Assembly (NCBI RefSeq): GCF_000566685.1
Contig: NZ_AZQN01000002.1
Coordinates: 310,001 to 374,000 of the forward strand
Origin: Dyadobacter tibetensis Y620-1
GTDB lineage: Bacteria > Bacteroidota > Bacteroidia > Cytophagales > Spirosomataceae
Length of the DNA: 64,000 bases
Reading direction: 5' to 3'
Of this stretch, positions 17,900-26,727 are shown one piece after another. A model generated the notes under the pieces. It was not told where the DNA came from and ran no database searches. It was given only the letters and a program-made list of their open reading frames with translations. The stretch's first letter is position 1. Each line of letters starts with the position of its first letter. The translations under genes were made by a program, and so were the position numbers.

Positions 17900-18808
17900 A
17901 TGAATATACAGCAGTTAGAATACATCATCGCTGTTGATAATCACAGGCATTTTGTTCAGGCAGCTAATTTCTGCAATGTCACTCAGCCTACCCTGTCGAT
18001 GATGATCCGTAAATTAGAAGACGAGCTTGGGCTGAAGATATTCGACAGGACCAAACAGCCAATCGTTCCCACGGGCATAGGACGTAAGTTAATCGATCAG
18101 GCACGAGTAATCTTAAGGGAATCCAGGCAGCTGGAGGAGATGGCGCGCTTTTATAATGGTGATCTGTCGGGAGACTTACGCATTGGGATTATTCCTACCA
18201 TAGCCCCCTATCTTTTACCCTATTTCGTACAACCCTTTATAGGAGTGTATCCCGATATTCAGTTGCATATTTCTGAAATGATCACAGATAGAATCCTCAA
18301 CGAACTACGAGTTGGGAGTCTGGACGTGGGTATACTAGCAACGAGTTCCGATGATCACACCCTGACCGAAATCCCACTCTATCAGGAGAAGTTCTATGTA
18401 TATGCATCTGAGAGCACAGGTCTGTTCAACAAAAAATATGTACTCCCCTCAGACATTGAACCTAACGAACTATGGCTGTTAGAGGAAGGGCATTGCTTTC
18501 GATCCCAGATCGAGCGACTTTGTGAGTTGAGCAGAAACAGTAGTTTCGGACATCGATTCAATTATCGTTCGGGAAGCATAGAGACCTTAATGCGCATGGT
18601 CGATCGCAACGGGGGGCTGACAATACTGCCAGAGCTAGCCCTGCATGACTTGACAGAAGAGCGAAAGAAAAGCGTATTGCACTTTCAGGCGCCAGCCCCG
18701 CAGCGACAAATCAGTTTGGTCTTTAATCGGGAGCAGGTAAAATCCAGGCTAATCGATGCCCTAAAGACCGGCATTATGGAATCGGTTCCCCAGATACTGG
18801 ATTTGTAA
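17900..18808 (+). CDS. oxyR: LysR-family peroxide sensor OxyR
   Basis: 302-aa LysR-type transcription factor. The N-terminal winged helix (about 1-60, AANFCNVTQPTLSMMIRKLE) binds DNA, and the rest is the regulatory domain. Two cysteines fall at C199 and C208 (GHCFRSQIERLC), the same spacing and even the same numbers as the disulfide-forming pair of E. coli OxyR, so peroxide sensing is well supported. In Bacteroidota OxyR controls catalase, Dps and related genes; none of these is adjacent. It converges on a PolX-type gene, 24 nt between stop codons. Confidence 0.93.
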   Translation: MNIQQLEYIIAVDNHRHFVQAANFCNVTQPTLSMMIRKLEDELGLKIFDRTKQPIVPTGIGRKLIDQARVILRESRQLEEMARFYNGDLSGDLRIGIIPTIAPYLLPYFVQPFIGVYPDIQLHISEMITDRILNELRVGSLDVGILATSSDDHTLTEIPLYQEKFYVYASESTGLFNKKYVLPSDIEPNELWLLEEGHCFRSQIERLCELSRNSSFGHRFNYRSGSIETLMRMVDRNGGLTILPELALHDLTEERKKSVLHFQAPAPQRQISLVFNREQVKSRLIDALKTGIMESVPQILDL

Positions 18809-18832
18809 TTTTTTGAATAATACTTTAGTTCA

Positions 18833-20548
18833 TTATCTTTTTACTGCTCTATTGTTCAGATAGCTAAGCATCTTATTAAGGCTAAAAGTATTGAAGGTAA
18901 AATCTGCTATCAAGCCTCCCTTTCGGGCCACTGCTACCCCATAATGCATGTCCTGATATCCTGCCATGGCATGGGCGTCGGGATTGATACTTAGTAGTAC
19001 CCCTTGATCCATGCAGTACTGAATCCATCTCCAATCAATATCTAGGCGCCAGGGAGAGGCATTCACTTCGATGACAACACCATGCCTGGCGCAGGCATCA
19101 ATAATGATTTTATGATCCAGAGGATAACCTTCCCTACTCAAAAGTAGGCGACCGGTGGGATGTCCCAGAATGGTGGTATACGGATTTTCTACGGCACGAA
19201 GAACACGTTCGGTAGCCTTCTCTTTCGTCATAGTCAAATTGCTGTGAACGGAGGCTACCACATAATCGAAGCTAGCCAGAACAGAATCGGGATAGTCCAA
19301 TGAACCATCGCCCAATATGTCCGACTCAATACCCTTCAAAATCTTGAAGGCAGTATTTGAATCTTCGGAGGCATAGGCCATATTTAGTTCTTCAATCTCC
19401 TTATGTTGCCTGGCAATATCTGCCTCCTTCAAGCCTTGAGCATAGGTAGCGGTTTGCGAATGGTCGGCAATTCCTAGGTATTCAAAACCTAATTCCTTGC
19501 AATGATCTGCCATTTGTTTGAGGGTATGCTGACCGTCTGAGTAGGTGCTATGGTTATGTAGAATGCCCTTTAGCCTATCCCAGGTAACCAGTTCATCGAT
19601 CTGATGCTTTTCGGCCCAATCGAATTCCGTGATGCCTTCCCGCATTTCTGGTATAATAAAAGGAATACCAGCCTTTTCATATATTTCAGATTCGGACTCC
19701 GAAGTAGATTCAGAGGCAATTTTTCTTAAAGATTTCCCTGTGGATCCCCGATAGGCCAGATGCGCCGGAGAAGCACTTTCCAGGAATAGTCGGTTCACCA
19801 TGCTGCCGGGCGCAACGTAAACAATTTCCAGAGCTACCGAGACCCCTTCCATACTACCACGCCAAACGAAGGGTGAAGAAGCTTGCTCATCTTTGATCAA
19901 AGATCCCATTTCGGTAATTACGGACTGAAGCAGTCCTGGACTTTGAGCCTCTACTAAGGCGACGACACAGGATACTATCTCGTTCTTACGACGAATATCC
20001 CCCGCAATTTCTACTTCGTCGAAATGAGTTTTTAACAATTCCACCAAGGCATCCGCAGCCTCCCTACCCTTGTTCATCCTCAATTTTCCTTCCTGACTCC
20101 TCACAAAGGCCAGCGAGTCTAATATTTTCTGCTGGGTTCCCCCGCCAAATCCTTTCAACTTAGCTACCGAACCATTGAGACAGGCCAGCTCGAGTTCGTG
20201 AAGATTATCGATTTCCAGCTCCTTCCAGAGAACGGCAATCTTCTTAGCTCCAATCCCTTTAATTTTAAACATTTCCAGAACTCCTGGTGGCGTATTAGCC
20301 AAAAGGGTATCCAGCTCAGGAAAAGAACCTGTCTGAACCATTTCTACGATCTTGGCCGCTGTACTTTTCCCTACCCCTTGGAGTTTAGATAGTTCTGCGG
20401 CCGACATATCTTTTAGGGCGCCATCCTTAAACTTATCAAGATAAAAGGCAGCTACCGAATACCCTTTAACCCTAAAAGGATCAGCCTGATGCAGTTCAAG
20501 CAACTTGGCTGTTAGCTCTAAATATTCTACAATTTCTGAATTATTCAT
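18833..20548 (-). CDS. PolX-type protein: helix-hairpin-helix, degenerate polymerase palm, intact PHP domain
   Basis: 571 aa in the PolX layout. Helix-hairpin-helix repeats (about 45-110: LQGVGKSTAAKI; IKGIGAKKIAVL) bind DNA. The family X polymerase palm follows (about 150-300), then a PHP phosphoesterase domain (about 325-560). The polymerase metal ligands look lost: where GDxD is expected the sequence is SCVV (C194, V196), and the third aspartate is A239 in VSVALEIVY. The PHP site is complete: H331/H333, D362-H363, E408, H435, H463 and D524-H526. It should therefore be a nuclease or AP-site/gap repair enzyme rather than a polymerase (inference). It is monocistronic and convergent with oxyR. 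Confidence 0.88.
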   Translation of the reverse strand: MNNSEIVEYLELTAKLLELHQADPFRVKGYSVAAFYLDKFKDGALKDMSAAELSKLQGVGKSTAAKIVEMVQTGSFPELDTLLANTPPGVLEMFKIKGIGAKKIAVLWKELEIDNLHELELACLNGSVAKLKGFGGGTQQKILDSLAFVRSQEGKLRMNKGREAADALVELLKTHFDEVEIAGDIRRKNEIVSCVVALVEAQSPGLLQSVITEMGSLIKDEQASSPFVWRGSMEGVSVALEIVYVAPGSMVNRLFLESASPAHLAYRGSTGKSLRKIASESTSESESEIYEKAGIPFIIPEMREGITEFDWAEKHQIDELVTWDRLKGILHNHSTYSDGQHTLKQMADHCKELGFEYLGIADHSQTATYAQGLKEADIARQHKEIEELNMAYASEDSNTAFKILKGIESDILGDGSLDYPDSVLASFDYVVASVHSNLTMTKEKATERVLRAVENPYTTILGHPTGRLLLSREGYPLDHKIIIDACARHGVVIEVNASPWRLDIDWRWIQYCMDQGVLLSINPDAHAMAGYQDMHYGVAVARKGGLIADFTFNTFSLNKMLSYLNNRAVKR

Positions 20549-20597
20549 TTCTTTATAATTTTCTTCCTCTAAGTGGCTGGTCCTTAGAGAGAATAAT

Positions 20598-20628
20598 AAA
20601 AAGCCTCCTCAATAAAAATCTTGAGGAG
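20598..20628 (-). terminator. Terminator of the single-domain DUF1080 gene
   Basis: CTCCTCAA (20605-20612) pairs perfectly with TTGAGGAG (20621-20628). On the minus strand it is followed by CTTTTTATT. It separates the DUF1080 gene from polX. Confidence 0.8.
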
Positions 20629-20649
20629 ACACTTGCCTGAAAAGGCCGG

Positions 20650-21600
20650 CTATTTGGCTGGAGTAATAATGATATTACGATATTCAACAGGGCCGTGATC
20701 CCCTTGAATATACAATGGGCCGGGCTCGCCTTCGTGGCTATCCAGGGCTCCTCCAGTGATTCCAGGAATTTCCTGGTTGGAAATGACCGTTTTACCATTT
20801 GCAACCACGGTTACCATTCTACCTACCAAAGTAATGTCATAAGTATTCCATTCTCCTGGCTCTTTGGCCACCATTTCACTTGGCACTAAGAAACCATAAA
20901 TAGCACCCATTTGATCCAGAGCAGGCTCCATCCCTTTGCTATCGGTAACCTGTACCTCATAACGTCCCCGCAAGTAAACTCCGCTATTACTTCCTTTGGG
21001 TATGCGAAATTCAACATGTAACTTAAAATCCCCAAACTTTTCGTTGGTAATAAGGTTCGCACCGGATTTTGGACTCTTTAATATTCCATTTTCAGCCACC
21101 CACTGATTTTCTCCATTAGCATACCAGGCGTCCATAGAATTGCCCCCTGTCAGCTTAATTGGCTTGCCCCAGGCTGGCATCTTAGTGGGCCGAAGTACCG
21201 GAGCACGTACTCCTTTAAAGGACTGAATTTTCCCATCTGGAGTATGGATGGTACCAGCAATTTGATCTCCGTTTACAGTGCCTTCCATACGCAAATCAGC
21301 ATCTCCGCGCTCCCATTGGGGAGGAATTGAAAAACTAAATTTACCATCTTTAAAATGCACTACAGAGATGGGACGAGCACTTCCGGATACACTCACAAAT
21401 TGACCTACCAAGGTTTTCGTACCTGAGTGTCGTACCTCAAGCCAGGAGGGTGCTGACTTTCCTTCGACATCGACGCTGATATCCCATCGACCTTCAATAG
21501 GGGTAGCAGCCTGAACCGGATTGAGGAAAATAAACATAGCTATGACCAGCAGGAACAAAGCAGAAGATCGTCGAAAAGGTTGGGAGCAGCAATAGGTCAT
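20650..21600 (-). CDS. DUF1080 protein with extra N-terminal beta domain
   Basis: 316-aa secreted protein. The signal peptide ends near VQAA (residue 32). Residues about 33-130 form a small beta-rich domain (IEGRWDISVDVEGKSAPSW...) resembling lipocalin-like modules that accompany some DUF1080 proteins. Residues about 140-315 are a DUF1080 domain with GSNSGVYLRGRYEVQV and the closing GPVEYRNIIITP. The family acts on 3-keto-glycosides. It is not next to an oxidoreductase gene; both neighbours are DNA-repair genes. It is preceded by a minus-strand TAnnTTTG box and ended by a terminator, so it stands alone. Confidence 0.88.
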   Translation of the reverse strand: MTYCCSQPFRRSSALFLLVIAMFIFLNPVQAATPIEGRWDISVDVEGKSAPSWLEVRHSGTKTLVGQFVSVSGSARPISVVHFKDGKFSFSIPPQWERGDADLRMEGTVNGDQIAGTIHTPDGKIQSFKGVRAPVLRPTKMPAWGKPIKLTGGNSMDAWYANGENQWVAENGILKSPKSGANLITNEKFGDFKLHVEFRIPKGSNSGVYLRGRYEVQVTDSKGMEPALDQMGAIYGFLVPSEMVAKEPGEWNTYDITLVGRMVTVVANGKTVISNQEIPGITGGALDSHEGEPGPLYIQGDHGPVEYRNIIITPAK

Positions 21601-21698
21601 ATATATAATATTAAAGGTTAAAACCGAAATTTAAGGAGGAATTATTAATATTTCTAATGAAGTAGTAATAAGCCGCCTGTAACCTTGAACTCAAAAAA

Positions 21699-21706
21699 CA
21701 AAAGTA
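21699..21706 (-). promoter_or_regulatory. Possible -7 box of the DUF1080 gene
   Basis: On the minus strand this reads TACTTTTG, an exact TAnnTTTG match about 100 nt before the ATG at 21600. On the opposite strand TAACCTTG (21680-21687) is a one-mismatch box that could serve the exonuclease-ligase pair. Confidence 0.4.
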
Positions 21707-21739
21707 TCTATCCTGGCATGCTTTTTAATCATTTAGAGC

Positions 21740-22792
21740 ATGTCCAAAACCAATTTACTACAGTTTACCGGTCAGAGTATTTACTGCTCAAAAGCAGGCG
21801 TTCACATCGATCCCTGGCAACCTGTCGAAAAGGCAATAATTACGCATGCTCATAGCGACCATGCACGGTGGGGTAGCAAGCACTACCTTGCGCACCACGA
21901 CAGTGCCCCTATTTTACGTCAACGGCTAGGTCAGGATATCTCACTGGAGACGGTGGGTTATGGCGAACCGTTTCAGATAAACGGAGTGACATTTTCGCTT
22001 CACCCCGCTGGACATATTATTGGTTCTGCACAGATTCGGGTTGAGTACAAGGGAGAGGTTTGGGTGGTTAGCGGCGACTATAAATTAGAAGATGACGGCT
22101 TCGCTCCAGCCTTTGAGCCTATCCCATGTCAGGTGTTTATCAGCGAATCTACCTTTGGCTTACCCATCTACAGATGGAAACCCCAGCAGCAGATTTACGG
22201 AGAAATAGAAAATTGGTGGGCAAAAAATGCCCAGGAAGGTAAAGCTAGCTTACTGATGGGCTATGCACTTGGAAAAACGCAACGGATCTTAAAGGGAGTT
22301 CATAGCGACGGAGGTAGATTATTTGCTCACGGGGCAATATACGCTCTAAATGAGACCTTGCGAAAGGCGGGTCATGACTTGCCTGAACTCACTTTAATCA
22401 CGACGGATATGGATAGGAAACAGCTGGCTGGCTCCTTAGTCCTTGCCCCCCCCAGTGCTGGTTCGGGACCTTGGCTACGCAAATTAGGACCTGTATCGAC
22501 AGGGTATTGCTCGGGATGGATGGCCATTCGAGGCGCCAAGAATCGCAGGGCTATCGATCAGGGCTTCGTGCTCAGCGATCATGCAGATTGGAACGATTTA
22601 AATACCGCAATCCAGGCTACTGGAGCAGAGCGTGTTTTCGTCACCCATGGTTTTACCAGTGCATTTTCGCGCTGGTTAAGAGAACAAGGTTTAGATGCTC
22701 AGGAAGTACAAACTATGTATGGCAATGAAGAGATTACCGAAACACAGGCTTTGGAAGCCGAACCCAATACAGACATGAAAAGTAGCGACTAG
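21740..22792 (+). CDS. Ligase-associated DNA exonuclease (metallo-beta-lactamase/beta-CASP fold)
   Basis: 350-aa nuclease of the metallo-beta-lactamase fold. The metal-binding motif THAHSDH lies at H36-H38-D40-H41, followed by LHPAGHIIGSAQI and VVSGDYKLEDDG (further ligands), and by SDHADWNDL and VFVTHG in the C-terminal part. This is the exonuclease found beside a particular ATP-dependent ligase in a four-gene DNA-damage set with a DEXH helicase and a calcineurin-like phosphoesterase. Here the ligase follows by 23 nt, but the helicase and phosphoesterase are not in this window. It is expected to trim ends for the ligase. Confidence 0.92.
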   Translation: MSKTNLLQFTGQSIYCSKAGVHIDPWQPVEKAIITHAHSDHARWGSKHYLAHHDSAPILRQRLGQDISLETVGYGEPFQINGVTFSLHPAGHIIGSAQIRVEYKGEVWVVSGDYKLEDDGFAPAFEPIPCQVFISESTFGLPIYRWKPQQQIYGEIENWWAKNAQEGKASLLMGYALGKTQRILKGVHSDGGRLFAHGAIYALNETLRKAGHDLPELTLITTDMDRKQLAGSLVLAPPSAGSGPWLRKLGPVSTGYCSGWMAIRGAKNRRAIDQGFVLSDHADWNDLNTAIQATGAERVFVTHGFTSAFSRWLREQGLDAQEVQTMYGNEEITETQALEAEPNTDMKSSD

Positions 22793-22815
22793 CTATTCCT
22801 TTAAAACCTAATGAC

Positions 22816-24417
22816 ATGAAAAGATTTTCCGAACTCTTCAGCGAACTCGACAGAACGAACAAGACGAATACGAAGGTATCTCTGCTGAAGAATTATTTCA
22901 TGACCGCTACTGACGAGGACAAACTCTGGGCATTAACCCTATTTACCGGAAGAAGACCTTCATTTAAAATCAATAGAAAGCAGGTGAGGGAATGGGCTAC
23001 AGAAGTAGCGCAAATCCCGGAATGGCTTTTCCAGGAGTCTTACCAGAATGTAGGTGATTTGGGTGAAACCATCTCTTTACTTCTTCCACCTACCCGAACT
23101 CAGGAGCCGGAACGCAGTTTATCGGAATGGTTTGACTATCTGGGAAAACTCCCTTCGATGGATGAAGAGAAAAAAAAGGAAATGCTTTTAGCGGCATGGG
23201 AAGCGCTTTCCCCTCAGGAAATTTTTGTTTTCAATAAACTTTTAATGGGAAGCTTCAGAATTGGGGTTTCCCAGAGCCTGGTGGTGAGGGCTCTTGCTGA
23301 AGCCACGGGCCAACCTACCAACGTATTGGCACATCGAATTATGGGGGACTGGAACCCTGATAGTACCAATTTTTACAATTTAATCCATGCTGAAAATCTA
23401 CAGGATCAGGATTCTCGTCCTTATCCCTTTTATCTGGCTTATCCTATTGAAGCGGACATTGCGGATCTGGGAGAGCCTGAGGAATGGTTTGCCGAGTGGA
23501 AATGGGACGGCATCCGATCTCAAATAATCGTTCGCAATCAAGCCCTGTTTATTTGGACTCGAGGTGAAGAACTCGCTACCGAAAAATTTCCTGAGTTGCA
23601 TTTTCTAGTAGAAAGGCTTCCGCATGGTACGGTGTTGGACGCAGAAATTGTGGCATGGGCTGACGGCAAGCCCTTGCCATTCCAGTTATTGCAGACCAGA
23701 ATAGGCCGAAAATCCCTAACAAAAAAAACACTTAGTGAGGCTCCTATCGGCCTTCTGGTCTACGACCTCTTAGAATGGAAGGGGCAAGACTTGAGGGAAA
23801 AGCCTATTGAATACCGACGTTCATTAATGGAGCAATTATTAAATGCCGATCCATTTCTAGGGCCGGTGCAGCTTTCCCCCTTAATAGAATTTAGCAGCTG
23901 GGACGATCTTCGTGAGCTTCATCCTGACTCAAGAAGCAGGCAGGCGGAAGGCTTTATGTTGAAGAGAAAGTCAGGGCCTTATCGGGTGGGTAGAAAAAAA
24001 GGGGATTGGTGGAAATGGAAGGTGGATCCACTAACGATCGATGCAGTCTTAATCTATGCCCAAAGGGGTTCAGGACGCCGTGCCGAGCAGTATACCGACT
24101 ACACCTTTGCCCTCTGGGATCAGAATGGGAAATTAATTCCCTTTGCCAAGGCATACTCCGGACTTACTGACAAAGAGATAGGACAAGTAGACTATTTCAT
24201 AAAAAGAAATATAGTAGAAAAGTTTGGCCCGGTTCGTACAGTGAAGCCAGAACTGGTCTTCGAGATAGGCTTCGAAGGAATAGGTGCATCATCCAGGCAT
24301 AAGTCAGGTATTGCTGTAAGATTTCCGAGAATATTGAGATGGAGGAAGGACAAAACAGCCCAGGAAGCAGATACACTGGATAGTCTGAAACAACTTTTAG
24401 TACAATATGGGCTATAG
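22816..24417 (+). CDS. ATP-dependent DNA ligase (ligase-associated damage-response type)
   Basis: 533-aa ligase. The N-terminal DNA-binding domain (about 1-190) contains LLMGSFRIGVSQSLVVRALA. The adenylation domain starts near 200, with motif I EWKWDGIR putting the AMP-accepting lysine at K229. Later motifs are visible as GTVLDAEIVAW (III), LLVYDLLEW (IIIa), EGFMLKRK (IV) and WWKWK (V). The OB domain runs from about 410 to 530. Start and length fit the family. It is co-transcribed with the exonuclease 23 nt upstream and ends at a bidirectional terminator. This is an accessory repair ligase; the replicative NAD-dependent ligase must be elsewhere (inference). Confidence 0.94.
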   Translation: MKRFSELFSELDRTNKTNTKVSLLKNYFMTATDEDKLWALTLFTGRRPSFKINRKQVREWATEVAQIPEWLFQESYQNVGDLGETISLLLPPTRTQEPERSLSEWFDYLGKLPSMDEEKKKEMLLAAWEALSPQEIFVFNKLLMGSFRIGVSQSLVVRALAEATGQPTNVLAHRIMGDWNPDSTNFYNLIHAENLQDQDSRPYPFYLAYPIEADIADLGEPEEWFAEWKWDGIRSQIIVRNQALFIWTRGEELATEKFPELHFLVERLPHGTVLDAEIVAWADGKPLPFQLLQTRIGRKSLTKKTLSEAPIGLLVYDLLEWKGQDLREKPIEYRRSLMEQLLNADPFLGPVQLSPLIEFSSWDDLRELHPDSRSRQAEGFMLKRKSGPYRVGRKKGDWWKWKVDPLTIDAVLIYAQRGSGRRAEQYTDYTFALWDQNGKLIPFAKAYSGLTDKEIGQVDYFIKRNIVEKFGPVRTVKPELVFEIGFEGIGASSRHKSGIAVRFPRILRWRKDKTAQEADTLDSLKQLLVQYGL

Positions 24418-24430
24418 TGAGCCGTATATA

Positions 24431-24479
24431 AAAAAGCGGAGAGATCTTCGTAATAGTTACGAACGACCTCTCCACTTTT
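24431..24479. terminator. Bidirectional terminator between the ligase and DUF4142 genes
   Basis: A long imperfect hairpin: GGAGAG/CTCTCC at the base (24438-24443 with 24468-24473) and CGTAA/TTACG at the tip (24449-24453 with 24457-24461). T-rich tails lie on both strands. The two genes converge here. Confidence 0.75.
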
Positions 24480-24497
24480 GTTAATGTATCTTCTCTG

Positions 24498-25061
24498 TTA
24501 TTTTACCGCATCTCTCATTTTTTTAGCCATGGCCAGATGTTCTTCCAGCACGGCCACTTTTCCACCAGCCCAAGCCCTTAGTTCGGCATCATTACTATTT
24601 TCAGCAGCCCTTTTAAAAGCCTTTATATCTTCCTCATGATCGTCGACCATATACTCCGCATAGGCTTTGTCAAATTCCTTGCCATTCTTCATTGACAAAT
24701 CTTCGAAATCCTCTTGCTTATCCTCACCCAGGGTGGCCGGAAGGGCAATGTTCTTTTCCTTAGCTAAGGCTTTCAATTCCTCATTGGCTTTGGAATGCTG
24801 CTCAACCATCATTTTACCAAACTCCTTAACTTGAGGAGACAGGCCACGGGTTTGAGCCAGTTCGCCTAGCTTTACTTCCATCATTCCACCATTAGCGGCG
24901 GAGACGGCAAACTCACTATCATCTTCTAGTTTTTTATCATCAAGTACTTCCTCATTCCTCTCTTCAGCTTGCTCGGTACTATCTTCATTCTGATTCGAAT
25001 TACAAGCGCTGAACATCATCATCGAAGCGATGACAAATGCCGATATGGTTATCTTTTTCAT
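24498..25061 (-). CDS. DUF4142 lipoprotein
   Basis: 187 aa. A lipoprotein signal ends in FSAC, so the lipidated residue is C20. An acidic, glutamate-rich linker follows (about 24-48), then a DUF4142 four-helix, ferritin-like domain (about 50-185) with EFAVSAANGGMMEVKLGELA and VKEFGKMMVEQHSKANEEL. DUF4142 proteins are periplasmic or outer-membrane proteins of unknown function and are often stress-induced. It stands alone, about 350 bases from a divergently placed DUF2383 gene, another helical-bundle protein. Confidence 0.88.
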   Translation of the reverse strand: MKKITISAFVIASMMMFSACNSNQNEDSTEQAEERNEEVLDDKKLEDDSEFAVSAANGGMMEVKLGELAQTRGLSPQVKEFGKMMVEQHSKANEELKALAKEKNIALPATLGEDKQEDFEDLSMKNGKEFDKAYAEYMVDDHEEDIKAFKRAAENSNDAELRAWAGGKVAVLEEHLAMAKKMRDAVK

Positions 25062-25412
25062 AGTGTTGTTATTTATTTTTTAATTGAAACCTGTAAATAA
25101 TTCTCTCTTTTAAAAAACTGTACCATCATCAGATTTTGAATTTCCACAGTCTGAGACTCTTCAAGAGAATAACTTATAAGTAACTACATATCAGCGATTT
25201 TATAATATTAAACCACAACTACAAAGATGAGTATGTTGTTCCTCGTCCCATTCCAAAAAGCAGGATAAGGACAGAATCTAGCGATACTTAGGAAACACAA
25301 AATCCCATTTTTTACCTTAAAGTGGGGAAGCTAACTGCTCAGGAACGATAATTGTAACTCCTTGTTAAAATCACGAAATTCACTTAGTTAAAAGCATAAT
25401 CACTAGAAAGCT
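25062..25412. other. Divergent intergenic region, no gene seen
   Basis: About 350 AT-rich bases between the DUF4142 and DUF2383 genes, which point away from each other. It should carry both promoters, but I find no exact TAnnTTTG box and no stable hairpin. Confidence 0.5.
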
Positions 25413-25886
25413 ATGGAAAATACAAATGAAGATTTAATAGAATTGTTGAATGATTTAATTCTGATCAATAACGATAGAATAGTAGGTTATGAAAAAGCCA
25501 TAGACGAACTCAAGGACATTAATATTGACTTGAAAGCAATGTTTAAGAAAATGGCAGCAGAAAGCCGTGAGTATCGAACGGAACTGGCTACGGAAGTGGC
25601 ATCTCTTGGGGGAGAAGTGGCTACGGGAACCACTAATATTGGTAAAGTTTATAGAGTATTTATGGACGTCAAAGCCACTTTTTCGGGCAAGGATCGGGAT
25701 GCTGTTCTGAGCAGTTGTCTTCATGGGGAAGAGGCAGCTCAGGATGCCTACGCATCGGCCCTGGACTCTAATACACCTTTGCCCGTTGAGCTCCGACATA
25801 AAATTGCACTGCAAAAGAATGCACTTCTGGAGTCACGAAACCTAATCAAAAACTATCGCAGCCTTCAGTCTGACTTGGACCTGTAA
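25413..25886 (+). CDS. DUF2383 / PA2169-family four-helix-bundle protein
   Basis: 157-aa soluble protein made of long helices. The N-terminal part (about 1-110: LIELLNDLILINNDRIVGYEKA) matches DUF2383, a ferritin-like fold of unknown function, and the HGEEAAQDAYASAL stretch begins the last helix pair. No signal peptide is present, so it is cytoplasmic. Proteins of this family are commonly seen with stress genes. It is monocistronic, with its own terminator 67 nt downstream. Confidence 0.88.
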   Translation: MENTNEDLIELLNDLILINNDRIVGYEKAIDELKDINIDLKAMFKKMAAESREYRTELATEVASLGGEVATGTTNIGKVYRVFMDVKATFSGKDRDAVLSSCLHGEEAAQDAYASALDSNTPLPVELRHKIALQKNALLESRNLIKNYRSLQSDLDL

Positions 25887-25952
25887 AACGCAGGTAGGCG
25901 GGAAATAACCCATTTGAGGTGTCCCTGATTAGAAATAAAAAATTCTTTAAAG

Positions 25953-25985
25953 GCCGTTTTCAGCATTGAGAACGGCTTTTTTGTA
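25953..25985 (+). terminator. Terminator of the DUF2383 gene
   Basis: GCCGTT (25953-25958) pairs with AACGGC (25971-25976), with further wobble pairing inside, and is followed by TTTTTT. Confidence 0.85.
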
Positions 25986-26031
25986 TCTTTAATGCTCACA
26001 GGAATTTGAAGAAGATTTTTTCAAAACGTTT

Positions 26032-26727
26032 ATGCCCCTAGAACGAAGGTATTTACCTCCAAAAGCATTGGATTCTATATTTACTCATTTCTACGAAGCT
26101 ACAAATGGTTCTCAACAGAGCTATGCAAAACAATTATTTCCTAGTTTGCAAACGAAGTTAGTTCTCGATTTGGGTACCCCTACCCCCTTTACCCTCGATT
26201 CAGGCAATCAAGCAGAGATAGAAAAATACATGATTATAGGCCCTTCGAAGCGGGTTATTAAATATAATATGGTTCCTGCAAGCCACATTTTTGTGGCCAA
26301 TTTTAATATGGATGGGTTTTATCGGTTATTTAGTTGTTCTCCCCCTCGCAGGCTTACCAGGGAATACAACCAATTCCAAACCTACCACCCGTGTATCCTA
26401 GATCTGCATCAGCAGCTTCAAAACGAGCCTGACCCCCAAAATTATCTGGCTATTCTTTCACAAATTTGCCTCCAATATCTTAGTCGGAGACACCCGGTTG
26501 CCGATTTGCTAGATAGGCCTATCGCCAATAATTTAAGCCCCATTAAGTCAGTCGCACGACAGACCTCGCTCAGCGAACGACATTTACAAACTATACATAA
26601 AGCTCAATTTGGATTTACCGCAAAAGAAGCACTACGATACAGGCGCTTTTCTAACCTCATAAAATATATGGAATTACTTTCTGTAACTATGCTACACAGA
26701 AAGATACAGAGGGGATTTCAGAAATGA
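26032..26727 (+). pseudogene. Truncated AraC-family regulator (DUF6597 N-domain)
   Basis: 231 aa. Residues about 5-115 match the DUF6597 N-terminal sensor domain of AraC-type regulators (KLVLDLGTPTPF; FVANFNMDGFYRLFS). Residues about 165-215 hold the first helix-turn-helix (SVARQTSLSERHLQTIHKAQ, then GFTAKEALRYRRFSNLIKYM). The second helix-turn-helix, normally with a DIA..GF.DQSHF core, is missing: the frame runs into unrelated residues and stops. Fragments in another frame just downstream (GDFRNEDCL, then FDRTDL) vaguely recall the lost part. It is probably a regulator disabled by small deletions. An assembly error is the alternative. Confidence 0.6.
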
